Notes under the pieces: model-generated
Databases searched by the model: none
Seen by the model: only the letters and a program-made list of their open reading frames with translations
What the model was told of the DNA's origin: nothing
Translations under genes and position numbers: made by a program
Shown: positions 46,094 through 58,100 of the stretch, in pieces
Layout of the letters: the number at the start of each line of letters is the position of its first letter
How positions within the stretch are numbered: position 1 is the stretch's first letter
Source of the DNA: Fallopia convolvulus
Taxonomy: Eukaryota > Streptophyta > Magnoliopsida > Caryophyllales > Polygonaceae
Direction of reading: 5' to 3'
DNA: 64,000 nucleotides
Assembly (NCBI GenBank): GCA_964016875.1
Contig: OZ024736.1
Span: 3,975,001-4,039,000, forward strand

Positions 46094-47864
46094 CCACCAT
46101 GTGCAAGAAAGGTGAAGTCGTCAAGCTAATAACGTTAAAAGAGCCCTTGTCGGGAGGCAACCTGATCCTTAGTTTTGTTTGGTAAATTTTTAGTTGTTTT
46201 TTGATTTTTTTAGATTAGATAGGCTTTTTCTAACCTTTCTCTTAGCTCTCTTGGTTGAAAATATTTTGGATGGATTTTTGATGAGGTGTTGTAGGTGAAC
46301 ATGGGGGATTGAATGACAAGGTTCAAAGTAAGTCATCGGGATGATTTAGTGTTTTAAAAGGCGGGAAAAGACGAGTCTAAGTCGAGCTAGAAAGGTAAGA
46401 AATTAAGGTGAATTTTCGGGACCAAGCAGGTGGGTCGGTCCGAACCCTCTCCAGTTCGGTCGGCCGGTTCGGTCCACTTTTAAAAGCCCACTTGTGTAAT
46501 TCTGAATTTACCCTTAATGAAATTTTAGGTCTCCTTCCTCCTTGTAACCAGATTTTCGGCCCCCTCACCTCTATTATGACCACCATCGAACCTCCAAAAG
46601 CTCCCTCCCCTCCCTATCAAGCTCAATCTTCACCCAAATCACCCGGAAAACCGCTAGTTGAGCGTCGATCTACCTTTGCTCGATCTCCATTGTCCCATTG
46701 TAGCAAGAACAAACTTTATTCGAGCCCTTCTAAGCCCGGTCGAACCACCCTCTAACCTCCATTGTTGAGAGCTTGCTCACTCTAGTTCAATTCCACGTTT
46801 TTCATTCAATTTTCTCAAGGTTTCGGTATGTATTTCTTGCTTTTAACTCTTTAATTTGAAGATTCATGGTTGATATTGTGATTTGCGAGTGGAATTGCAT
46901 GATTTAGATTTTGGAATTTGATTGAAATTTGGGGGTTTGATTGCATGTGTTGCTATGAGATGATTTTTGATGATTCTTGCATGCTTGAGTGAATTAGAAC
47001 TATGATTGATGATTGATCTTGCTTAATTAGAATTGAGTTTTTGATGCAATTTGGGTGATCTATGATTTTTAGGGATTTAATTGAGACAATTTAGGAGAAG
47101 GGGGTTCGAACCGAACCCCCATGGTTCGAAAAAGGCTCGACAATTATCGAGCCTGGACTCCAGTGAAGTCGACCGAGCCTAGGGTGGGTTCGATTCGAGC
47201 CTGGCCTAGTTCGGTCGAAGTTCCTGAGTTGTGTTTTCTTGAGTATTTTTGTGTGATGAGCTTTGATTTGTGGATTTTGACTTCCATTACATGATATATT
47301 CTTGATCTCTTATCCAATATTCATCACTAGTACAGAAATAGGCTTTTATCCCTGGCGGTTTTTCAAATATATCCCTGACATAGGCTAAAGTAGGCTCGGG
47401 ATAAACGCTGGGGGTATAATAGATCTAATATCCCTGATGTAAAAAAACAAGCTAGGGATAATAGACCTGTTTTTTACAATGAAATACTCAACCTAATATC
47501 CCTAATATCCCTGATATGAGTAAACACGCCAGGGATATTAGAGTTGTACTTATTACGAAAACCTCTATTCTAATATCCCTGGTATAATACTTAAACGCCC
47601 GGGATATTCAACTTGATATATATTATTTCAGCTCTCACAAATATTTTGAATCACCCTGTAATATAGCCAGAAATATTGCTACTTTTTAATAATTTCAACC
47701 CAAACAAATTCCTCACAATAAAGTTGATTTTATTTGTTAAACATCAAATACATCATCAATTGCTACCATACTTGTCATCCAAACAACATTACAAGAACAT
47801 AATTGTTTAATATCCCATACTTTTTATCCAAACATCAGTACAAGAAGCTAATTGTCTACTATCC

Positions 47865-48030
47865 TTAAACTGGTAGCTCACGTACATTCTTTTCGTGGAC
47901 CCTTGTTGTCCATCGAATAGCACGGGCAATGTTATTGACCTTCTCAATGACTTCGGGGTGTCCCTCACTATGACGGTTCCTTCAGGATGTAGTATTCATT
48001 CCATTTCCACCATCACATCCACCATGTTAC
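47865..48030 (-). pseudogene. Captured fragment of a PMT-type methyltransferase gene
   Basis: Minus strand: an acceptor-like TTTCTTTGACAG is followed by a frame with CNMVDVMVEME, PEGTVIVRDTP and, after a one-base deletion, VIEKVNNIARAIRW. This matches the C-terminal part of plant Golgi SAM-dependent methyltransferases of the PMT/QUASIMODO family (usual words there are a ...DRILRPEGTVI... block and a conserved Arg-Trp). One in-frame stop replaces the Arg/Asp after VEME. The exon-type boundary shows capture from genomic DNA. Recognised from family memory, not by search. Confidence 0.7.
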
Positions 48031-48179
48031 ATCTGTCAAAGAAACCAACATTAAATCCTTCATGAACTTGAGTAAAATTTCACTTCAGGATTATATGTCT
48101 TAAGCAATGGACAAAACCTCATAAGAATAAAATTCAAGCCTTGAAAAAAAAAAACAGTTTTGAAAATACTTGATTTTTG

Positions 48180-48270
48180 TACCTTAGGTAAGGGTAAGCA
48201 AGTGATCCAACCACTCCTTTCGAATTTCATCAATATCTTCATGTGTGTAAGTCGTCTTAGAGTCAAGCAC
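48180..48270 (-). other. Short coding-like segment of unknown origin in the CACTA element
   Basis: Minus-strand frame reading KTTYTHEDIDEIRKEWLDHL near 48,195-48,260, then TAA. It looks like a piece of a real protein (charged, no low complexity) but I cannot assign it. It could be a further captured exon or part of a CACTA-encoded protein. Confidence 0.35.
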
Positions 48271-49699
48271 CTGAAATTTGAAACATGTAATATACATATC
48301 TCAACCTAATTTAGTAGAAAAAACAAACAAGTTAAAGAGTCGAAGCCATGCACTGAGAGTGATAACATCAGATTTTTTGCATAGTAAATCCTTCATGAAC
48401 TTGATATAATAATGTACATGTATTAATTGCATCCAATTTATATTTTACATTCATTCAATTATTTTTTATAATCTGAATGATTGTAGATTTATAAGTAAAT
48501 GAAACAGTTATTTTATTTATGTTAACATAGAATTGTGTAAGCAAAGCTCATCAAATTTCAGCATTCAAACTCAAATGTTTTTGGAAGAAATGAGAACGAA
48601 AGAACTTAATACCTAGAAGGAGGAGAAGGCAACTCAACCAACTTTGTAGAAAAGGATGAACAAATACAAGTCTAGGCTCTGCACCACAACAAACGACTAC
48701 ATTTTCAGAAGGTGAATAAGAAAAAAAATCAACAATAGGATGCTAATCAACTTCAAGAGGATAAATTATATTTTTCCATCCCCTATCATATGAAAATTAT
48801 ATATAAGTTGCATATAAGCTTGCAAAATAAAAAACATGCCCTTATATATATATATACCTAGTTAATCAATAAAAGGTCTGGGCAAGCTAGGGGAAAACAT
48901 AAAAAAAAGTTCATTACACTTGCATATATAATCATAAAATAAAGATGGTTCAAATTAAAAGTTCAGATTAAAAAGATGGTTCATACTAAGAGTTTAGATT
49001 AAAAGTGTACACGGGTATTAATAAATTAATTAGTTTAGGTTCTTTCTGGCTTCAAATCCTAAAGATACAATTTAATATTCTTAGACGTTTTTTACTTTAT
49101 AGCAGTTGGTGGACTCAAGTTTATCTCAAACCGGCAATCCATTAGATTCTCTTCTCAACTTTTCCAGAAATCAAAATAGTAATAATACTAATAAAATGAA
49201 ATGAAATAAAAACGGTAGGCACCTCCTATTTCTTAATGTTCCTTACTTTGATCTTTTAATCAAAAAAACATCCTCAAATCCTACACGAAAGGAACAGTCA
49301 ACCATCCTTAATAGTTCTATCAACATGACTGTAGAAATATATGTTAATGTAATCATTCATTATACACAATCTGTTTCTTCACAATCAACATTTTCATAAA
49401 TGTACCCTTGTTCTAACCTCACTATAGTGTTACTCAGACTGTCATTTATGATATATGCAAATCACAGTAACATATAAAATTGCACTCGATGCCAAACAAA
49501 CCAACCAAATATTACAGAAAAGACAATAGCTGATTTGACAGAGGTCACCATATGTATTTGGGTCTGTTTTCCCGGACATAGCTTGAAGATAAAAATCATA
49601 TACTAGCACCAAAAACTTAGTCCATGCCAAAATTTCACGACACAACATAATAGTAGCTCTAGCAAATATCTCTAAGAAAACACCTTTTCACATAAAACA

Positions 49700-49765
49700 C
49701 ACAACCTCACTTCTTGGACTTCTTAGCTACCTCAGCTGATTGTGGAGCAGTCACTTGAATGAAAA
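49700..49765 (-). other. Possible captured last exon with Lys-rich end
   Basis: Minus strand: an acceptor-like TTTTCATTCAAG is followed by 15 codons ending VAKKSKK and a TGA. Too short to identify; kept only because it resembles a terminal exon in a CACTA element that carries other gene pieces. Confidence 0.3.
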
Positions 49766-50030
49766 CTACTCAACAAAACCACATGCCAATGCTTGCCCAA
49801 TGGTTTGACTTCCCTCATACGGTTGACTAATATGTATGGTTGATTACCCAATTTTCCTCTTAGTAAAATAAAATCTATCGCATGTAAAAAAATCAGTATG
49901 ATGTTTGGCCTTTTCTCTATTTTCTTCATCTCATGCCTCTGACTGTTGATTGGTGTATACCATTTTAGCTATATGTACTTGTTCTTGTTGAGTTCATAAA
50001 CTGAGGTTTGTAAAGATTCTATGGACAACA

Positions 50031-50230
50031 ATATGGGATGATATTGGTGAGACAGAAGCAGAAAAAACACAAGATGCTAATGGAATTGGAGAAGGAATGT
50101 ATGAATCTACAGGAGGAAGGTTGACGAGGCTACTAATGCAAAATCGTGTCTTCACCAGGCGATTGCCTCAAAGGAAGCTGAGCTTACCACTCTCATGGCT
50201 GCTCCTGGAGAGCAAAAACTTCATTCTCAT
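50031..50230 (+). pseudogene. Captured fragment of a MAP65 microtubule-associated protein gene
   Basis: Plus strand: IWDDIGETEAEK, then after a shift KMLMELEKEC, then after a second shift VDEATNAKSCLHQAIASKEA and ELTTLMAA. These are the N-terminal words of plant 65-kDa microtubule-associated proteins, which cross-link microtubules. The frame ends at a GTAAAATG that looks like an intron start. About 65 residues of a ~600-residue protein are present. Two small indels destroy the frame, so no product is expected. Confidence 0.75.
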
Positions 50231-50399
50231 GTAAAATGATATTCTTAGTAATTGATTGTACGTACTGGCTATACTTATATAGTTCTACTCAGCTCAATCA
50301 CACATAACAAGTAGAACCTAACCTAAGTTGTACACACTGAAGACCACAAACAAAACCCTAAAATTTTCAGCAATTTGTCGCCTCCTTCTATGAAATTAC

Positions 50400-50720
50400 C
50401 TTCGTAGGGTCTTATCCATGACAATCAGCAAGTGCTCGTAGTTGCAGCCGGGAAATAGAGGCGTCATTTCCGTCAAAGGCCGGTCGTTGAAGTTCTATCC
50501 GGAGTTGAGAGGCGATTACTGACCAGACCGGTTGATACGACAGCGTATCGTGCTGATCCGAGTCGGACATGGCGAGATGACTCAGGCGGCGGCTGGCAGA
50601 TTGAGGAGGAAAAGCGGCGGGTGATGAAGGAAAGAGAGAGATGTGACTGGTGGTGGAACAAGCGCACCGACCTCGCGAGAGAGAAGGAGGCTGATGGAGG
50701 ATTGGGGGAAATGAGTTGGG
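50400..50720 (-). pseudogene. Captured fragment of a MORF/DAG-like organelle RNA-editing factor gene
   Basis: Minus strand: a 5' part with Ser/Pro-rich, transit-peptide-like translation is followed by TRISTIRCRINRSG, SPLNSG, NFNDRPLTEM and LFPGCNYEHLLIVMDK. These are words of the plant MORF (RIP/DAG) family of plastid and mitochondrial RNA-editing factors, covering the end of the transit peptide and the start of the conserved domain. Two in-frame stops break it. The overlapping 122-codon open frame at 50,412-50,780 is a different frame and probably not meaningful. The segment is much richer in G and C than its surroundings. Confidence 0.75.
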
Positions 50721-50999
50721 GTCGAGATGAAGAACCACCTTCACACTTAGGTTTTTACAGATACGAAGGATTTTTAACATGATAAGACCACCCCCAATGG
50801 GGGATTCTTAACATAAAAAATTATTAGAAATCTAACAAATAGTACATTTGGTTTAAGAATCGAGTTTTTGGACTTGAAATAGGAGGCTGAAAATTTGGGA
50901 CTTTTAAATGCTTCTTGCGCGTGTGGGCAAACAAAGCCCAGTAGTTGCAGGTACACATGGCATGCAAATGCATTCAGCCCTTTGATCTGATCAAGGAAC

Positions 51000-51540
51000 A
51001 ACATTTTTTTTCATTTTTGGGTATATAAATTACAGTTTTGATGCTTATTTTAACAATAAGATAATATTATTTTTTAAAAATAGTATTTTTAATATTTTTG
51101 TTTTATTTTTATTTACCCATACACATCCATTTTTATATGTTTTGATTAAAAAATTGATATATATACATATATATAGAAAATACAAGTTAAAAAATCCTTA
51201 AAAATTAATTTTATAATTTTCTGTAATTACATTTTCTGTATTATAAAAAATAATATAATCAATATAGTTTATGTAATTAAACTGTATACTTTAATTATGT
51301 AATTGATATAAATTAGTCAAATTAACATTATTAAATATTCATATTGAATATTATATTGTATTATTAAATAATATATGAAATTATATAGTGTAATTGAATA
51401 AATAAAGATAAAAGTAAAATAAAAGTAGTAGATTTTAAAGAATGAAATGAGATTGTGGGTTATAGGAATAAAGTAGAAGTGGGTTTTAAAATGAGGTGAA
51501 AGAGTGAGAAAATTAAAGTGGGGGGGTTAAGAATCCATTT
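51000..51540. other. Very AT-rich stretch in the CACTA element
   Basis: About 540 bases of strongly AT-rich sequence with TATATA-type runs, between the captured MORF-like fragment and the right subterminal repeats. No coding frame is seen. Confidence 0.6.
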
Positions 51541-51977
51541 TGAGATTGAGGGTTGTGGATGGTCTAAGTAATATATCCCGGATAGATAAAGTCGGGGATT
51601 ATTAGATAGGATCTATTATCGCTGGCGTCTTCTCTTTTATCAAAGTCAGGGATATTTAACTTTGCCCTTTTAAGTACTATACATTAATTATCCCGGGCTT
51701 GTTAAAAAATATCCGGGATATTTTAGTATTATTAGCTTTAAAAAAAAGGAAAATATGTTTTGTACTCTTTTTATCTCTTTTTATCCTTGATAATTAACAT
51801 CCGTGATATTATGTCAAGAGATAAAATGTTATTTGTGTACTATTGCATGTACCATGCTTAGCTTGCTTTAATTTTGAAAGGAATGCTTGTTTAGATGCTA
51901 AGTATGGGGTGCTCATGGCTTGAATGATGAGATGTGGTGATTGTTATGAGTTGTTGTTGTAGTTTGCATGGGGTTAT

Positions 51978-53875
51978 TGATAGGCCTCTAGGGCGAGCCT
52001 ATGGTCTCAAAATACAATTTATAGATCAAGACCCCATTGTAGTACGGAGGTCAGGTTCGAACACGAGGAATTATGGATCGTGCGAGGTCCGGTTGATTAA
52101 ACTACGAAAAGAGGGCAAAAACACAAGATGATCGAGCTTGGCAGGCTCGATCCCGAGCCTAAGTGGCTCAAATACACGCCCTGAAATAAGGGAATAGGCT
52201 ACTGGATCTCGATCCCGAGCCTAGGAGGCTCGATCACGAGGAACACTCAAGCTAGACGGAGAGGAAAACAAGGGAAACTAAGGAGATTCTAGGGGTAGGG
52301 GCTCAAACCAACACCAATTACTCATGCTCAAACACAAATCCAATCATATCATGCTTCAATTCACAAGGATCGACAACTTTCGCAATCAATCTAGCCTATT
52401 AGGTCAACTTCCGCAATAACAAGGCTACCTATTTGCACCTATTCGACCACGGGATCGATTGGCTTCCGCTTCTTCCCTTCGAACTGACCATGTAGATCAC
52501 CTTTTCACTTCCTCTACTTCGTCTATTTCTACAAGGTTGTTCCTCAACTTCCGCAAAGGAATCATGCTCATAGGGCAAATAGACATGCAAATTCAAGCAA
52601 TCAAGTCATGGATTAGGCTCAAGCACATGCAATTGGGAACCAATTGTGCAATCAATCACTCAATCCTCATTAATCATGCCTAGATCTCATGGATCGAGAG
52701 GCTTTCGCTTCGTCCAAGCCATTCGGTAGGCTCTCACCAACCGATCGACCTCTTCGCTACTCCTTGACCATGGATTTTCCACTTTCGCTTCAAATCCGTT
52801 CGAATCGAGCTTGCAATTGGCTTTTCTCTCTCGGTACATCGCCAATTGCAAGTCGAAATTAAGCTCGGAGTAGGGAGAATGAAGATCCAGGGCAATCAAA
52901 AGGGGGAAGTGAGATCAATCAAGCCCAATTGGGTTGGGATCTCACCCCATCCCTAAGATCCAACTATTTACTCAAACAACATGGAAGAAAACAAGGAAAT
53001 CAACATAATCCAAGCACAAATCATGATCCAATGCAAGTCGAACCACAAATCAAGCAAGGAGAAGGGAAACGCACCACAAACAAGTATCAAAAATCAAAAT
53101 CCAACTTGAATTAAGAAAAGAGAAGAGAGATTCTTACAATCCAAGCTCAAACCTCCAAATCCCTACTCTAATCTCCAAGGAAATCTCTAATCCTCCTCCA
53201 AATTCCCTCCAAAAGGGGCTAAATCCCCTCTTGGGAGAAATCCCTCTCTCTCACCCTAAAACTCCCTCTCTAATCTGATCTAGATCTAGTTACCCCTAAA
53301 AATATCCCACCTAACCCCTTTTATACAAGTATTTTTAGGAACTAAAAGAAAATCCCGAAAAAGACTATGTCGGCGAAACAAGATCGAAGCGGAGAGGCAC
53401 GGGATCGAGCCTGTCAGGCTCGAGCCAAGGCTGACGCCTGAACCTTCTTTCGGTGGTTCGATATCGAGCTAGGGGGGTCGATCTCGAGGCTTATATGGTC
53501 GTGCTAGACCCTTGGAGGGTCGATCCTGAGGCTCATTTGCCTTGGTTTGCTCCCGTTTGCTCTCGTTTTGGCTCGGTTTGTCTTGGTCCTTTTCCCCTTC
53601 GCTTGGTCTTCACTTGTAGCTCTTCTTGGCCTCTTTCCTTGGCTTCTTAGCTCTTCTTTAGCTCCTTTATTTCCTCCATCTTGTGTTGATGCTTCAATCT
53701 CCATCAAACCTGCTTCAAAGACCTACAAAAGACACGAAAACGCGCGTAGTCTCCGAATCTTGTAGAAATGCGGAAACTAAGATAAAAGCCTCCAAAACCA
53801 AGGAGAAACTAAGGAAACTAACTCAAAACTAACCTAATATAAGCCCTAAAAGACTACCTAAAATTGTGGACATCA
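51978..53875 (-). repeat. Solo LTR (antisense) of the long Athila-like subfamily
   Basis: TGATAGGCC...GTGGACATCA, 1,898 bp, flanked on both sides by GTTAT (51,973-51,977 and 53,876-53,880). This is a clean single LTR left by recombination between two LTRs of an inserted element. It is ~480 bp longer than its relatives because the block with the CAAAGGAATCATGCTCA and CGAGAGGCTTTCGC words is present in two diverged copies. Module spelling here is GGATCGAGCC/GGCTCGATC. Confidence 0.9.
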
Positions 53876-53909
53876 GTTATCTTGCTTTCTTGTTGTTCTT
53901 GTAGGTACC

Positions 53910-54158
53910 ATGTCGACAAGAGCGTCTTCATCCCGTGCTACTAAGAAACCAAGGAAGAGTACCCGAGGAAAGAGAGTGATGGATGATGTGAGATTGGATC
54001 TTGCGGAAGAGACACGCAAGTATGTAGAGATTGTGGAGCTTAGTCATAAGACAAGGTGGTAAAATGTGGATCATGGTAGGAAGATGCTTATCCATTAGGA
54101 TGTCGTTGAAGCTTTGGGCTATCTTGGAGCTTCTCAAATGTTGTATTGGGACTACCAC
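53910..54158 (+). pseudogene. ORF1 of element E, first part
   Basis: ATG at 53,910 after TTGTTCTTGTAG|GTACC. Reads MSTRASSSRATKKPRKSTRG and continues colinear with A for about 83 codons, with stops near 54,061 and 54,096. Cut at 54,158 by the CRM-like element and resumed at 61,917. Confidence 0.82.
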
Positions 54159-55160
54159 TGATGCGGGGTTTCCTTGGGAGGATAGCCGCAGGGTGGCCCA
54201 ATCTTTTAGAACGAACCCAAAACTCGAAAGGACGCGAAAAAAAGGTGATAAAGGATAAAAGGGGGATATGAGTCTGACCCTACGGACAACCAGGAAGTCC
54301 ACGCTGCCTCTAAAGCGTGACCCAACGGGAATGGACGTAGACCCAATCTCTTACAACCAACCACGACTGGTAGAACTACGCTGCCTTTAAAGCGCAACCC
54401 GGATCCAAAGTGGAAGGAGGGTGTCTAAGGACGGCAAGAGGCACCACACTACTTTTAAAGCGTAACACAACTTACACGAACTAAACTAAGGGTTCTCACA
54501 ACCTAAGTGTGAAGGAATTCTTATTCCTCATGAGCTTCGGATAGAGGTGCATTCAAGCAAACTATTCATTCAATCAACAAAGTTGTTATTACATCCTCAA
54601 AGAGAGGTATTTATAGAATTCAAACTAGGGTTTGAAATAGCACAAAAACAAGATAAGATGAAGCCCATAACAAGTCGGCCCATTAAGACTACAAGACAAG
54701 AACAATTAAAACTAAGTCAAAGGGGACAACTTGGGCACTGGAAGCTTTCCATTGGCTGGCGCTCTGCACAGAAAAGGACTCGGGGACACAGGCAGGCGCT
54801 GGCGGCTTCCTATTGGTCGAGGCTCTACGAGGGGGAAGACCCAGGCGCCAAATGCGGCGTTGTGGGGCTGCAGGGAGGGGACCACTTGGAGGGACGCCTT
54901 CCATACTTGAGCTCTTGCCAGATGCTGCGAAGGACGCCGCTGGGACTTGTGTTTCTCGAGCGCAGCAGACGCTTGCGAAGCACACGGCTTTGGCGACGGA
55001 CGCTTCTCCTTCCTTGGCTTCCTTTATGATGATGAACTTTACGAAGGAGTTCATCTCTCTTTGAAGCTTCTTTGCTTGAGCTCGGGTGAGAGGCCCTAGC
55101 CTTAGCAAAGTTGGGACGCTAGGGGGAAGTTGGGACGCTTGGCTTGATGGTCCCTCATCA
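54159..55160 (-). repeat. 3' LTR of the CRM-like element
   Basis: Plus strand reads TGATGCGGGG...CCCTCATCA. The first part (54,290-54,470) holds three spaced copies of a CTGCCTYTAAAGCG/TTTTAAAGCG word. Its first ~470 bp in element orientation are open and continue the pol frame. Confidence 0.95.
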
Positions 55161-58100
55161 TCCTCCCCTTCTTGGAAAGGATTCGTCCACGAATCAAGCT
55201 CTTCATCCGTAGCTAAGTATGGCGTCAAATCAGCTACGTTGAACGTTGCGCTCACACCATAGTCTCCTGGCAGCTTTAACTTGTACGCATTGTCTCCATA
55301 TCGTTGAAGGACTTTGAATGGTCCGTCTCCTCGTGGGGACAACTTGTTCTTTCTTTGCTCTAGGAAGCGTTCCTTTCTGAGATGCACCCAAACAAGATCT
55401 CCAGGCTGGAAAATCATTGGACGCCGTCCATGGTTGGCCTTTGCTGCGTTCTACTGCGCCTTTTGTTCTAGCCGAACCTTGGTCCTTGCGTGCAAATCCT
55501 TGATGAATTCCAAATGCTTCCTTGCATCAAAGCTTTCATGCTCCCTCATTGGAAATGGGGTAAGATCTAGAGGGGTGAGTGGGTTAGTTCCATAAAAGCA
55601 TTCAAATGGAGTCAACTGAGTTGAAGAGTGCATGGTACGATTATAAACAAACTCCACATGAGGTACAGCTTCTTCCCACAATTTCAAGTTCTTCTTGATG
55701 ATAGTCCTTAGGATGGTTGCTAACGTCCTATTAGTCACTTCAGTTTGACCATCGGTTTGGGGGTGACTAGAGGTAAAAACAACAATCTAGTTCCTAGGTT
55801 ATTCCAAAGCGTCCTCCAGAAATAAGTAAGGAACTTCACATCACGATCACTGACTATCGTCTTAGGAACACCATGCAGTCTAACTATTTCCCTAAAGAAA
55901 AGGTTAGCTACATTCTGAGCGTCATCAGTTTTATGGCAAGCAATGAAATGCGCCATCTTGGAGAATCGGTCAACTACCACCATGATGGAATCCCTCCCCT
56001 TCTTAGTCATGGGCAATCCTACAATGAAGTCAATGGATAAATCTTCCCAAGCGGCAGTAGGGACGGGTAATGGACTGTAAAAACCATGTGGCATTAACCT
56101 AGCTTTGGCTCTAAGGCAATCTACGCATCGCTTTACGACATGCTCAACGTCCTTAAGCATATGTGGCCAAAAGAAATAGGACTTTAGAGTGTGGTAAGTC
56201 TTATCCCTCCCGAAATGACCCATGAGTCCGCCTTTGTGGGCCTCCTCAACAAGCAATAATCTCAAAGAGCATCGAGGGACGCAAACCTTATCAACTCTAA
56301 ACAAGAATCCTTCATGAATATAGAATTTATCATTGGATCCTTTTTCCACACAGATTTTAAAGATGTCACCAAAGTCATGATCATTTTCATAGAGTTCTTG
56401 AATGTAAGTGAATCCTAACACTCTAGAATCTAGTGAAACAAGTAAAGCATGGCGACGAGAAAGAGCATCAGCAACAACATTGTCTTCTCCTCACTTATAC
56501 TTGATAATATAAGGAAAAGTTTCAATGAATTCCATTCATCTACCATGGCGTCTATCAAGCTTGTCTTGGCTTCGAAAATGTTTCAAGGACTCATGATCCG
56601 TGTGCAAGACAAATTCTCTAGGCCAAAGGTAGTGTTGCCAAGTTCGAAGGACTCTAAACAAAGCGTACAATTCTTTGTCGTACGTAGAGTAATTCAAACA
56701 AGCTCCTTTCAACTTTTCAGAGAAGTAGGCAATAGGCTTACCTTCTTGCATAAGGACGCCTCCTATGCCAATGCCGCTTGCATCGCATTCCACTTGGAAG
56801 GGACGCTTGAAATCTGGCAAAGCTAGCAACGGGGCTTCCGTCAATTTCTGCTCCAAGGTACAAAAAGCCTTTTCTTGAGATCTTCCCCACTTGAAGTCTC
56901 CTTTCTTCTTTGTAACTTCTGTCAAGGGGGCGGCGATGGTACTGAAGTCCTTCACAAATCTTCTGTAGAAACTTGCAAGTCCGTGGAAGCTTCGTACCTG
57001 GCCAATGGACGTTGGGATCGGCCACTCTTGAATCGCCTTGATCTTCGCCTCATCAACTTGGAGTCCTTGTGAGCTCACTACGAAACCGAGAAAAGTCACC
57101 CTTTTAGTACAAAGCTCACATTTCTTCAAGTTGGCATACAAGTGCTCTACACGAAGGGTAGAGAGAACTTCCCTTAGATGTACTTCATGATCCTCGAGGG
57201 ACTTGCTGTAAATAAGAATGTCATCAAAATAGACTACAACAAATTTCCCTATGAAAGTTCTAAGGACGTGGTTCATCAAACGCATAAATGTACTTGGGGC
57301 GTTCGTGAGATCAAAAGGCATGACAAGCCATTCATAGAGACCAAATTTAGTCTTGAAGGCTGTCTTCCATTCATCACCTTCCTTCATCCGAATTTGATGG
57401 TAACCACTTTTTAAATCAATTTTTGAAAAGATGGTGGAACCATGTAGTTCATCTAAAATATCGTCCAGACGAGGGATGGGGTGACGATATTTGACCGTTA
57501 TGTTGTTAATAGCCCGACAATCGACACACATTCGCCATGTGTTATCTTTCTTAGGGACTAGCAACACAGGGACGGCACAGGGACTTAGACTCTCTCTAAT
57601 GTATCCTTTGTCCAACAGTTCCTGGACTTGGGATTGTACTTCTTGAGTCTCTTTGGGGTTCATACGGTACGCTGGCCTGTTTGGAAGGGACGCTCCGGGA
57701 ATGAGATCAATTTGATGCTCGATTCCTCTAATTGGAGGTAATCCAGCGGGTATCTCATCGGGAAATACGTCAGAGTACTCCTCAATAAGCCCCAAAATTT
57801 GTGGAGGTAAGGACGCTTTAAGCTCCTCACTTAACAAACTCAAGTCCTTGCAAAGGAGCATGAGTGTTGTCTCTCCATCAAGATACTCTGCTTCTAACTC
57901 CTGCTTGGAAGCTAAAAGAGCAGAGGGAGGTGTAGGGACGCTAGAACGACTCGTCTTACCCCGAGTCCTTCCAGACTTTCCTTTTTCCTCTTCCTCATCA
58001 TTACTTACCTTCTTACCCTTCCTTTTCTTCTCGAACTCTTCTGCAACTTGAGTGGGGGTCATGGGTTTGAGAAAGACATTTTGGCCCTTGTGGGTGAAGG

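Larger units (their letters stand above)
47325..51845. mobile_element. Non-autonomous CACTA transposon with captured gene fragments
   Basis: Left end CACTAGTACAGAAATAGG, right end ...TTGTGTACTATTG, with CAT on both sides (47,322-47,324 and 51,846-51,848): the 3 bp duplication expected for CACTA. Subterminal copies of TATCCCTGAT/TATCCCGG words lie within ~300 bp of each end. Removing it restores TATTCATGTACCATGCTT as in element A (20,490-20,510). No transposase frame is recognisable. Fragments of three host genes (described separately) lie inside. Confidence 0.9.

Noticed and set aside
50412..50780. 122-codon open frame on the minus strand in the CACTA element
   Set aside because: The recognisable MORF-like words are in a different frame of the same strand, so this frame is an accident of the captured fragment.
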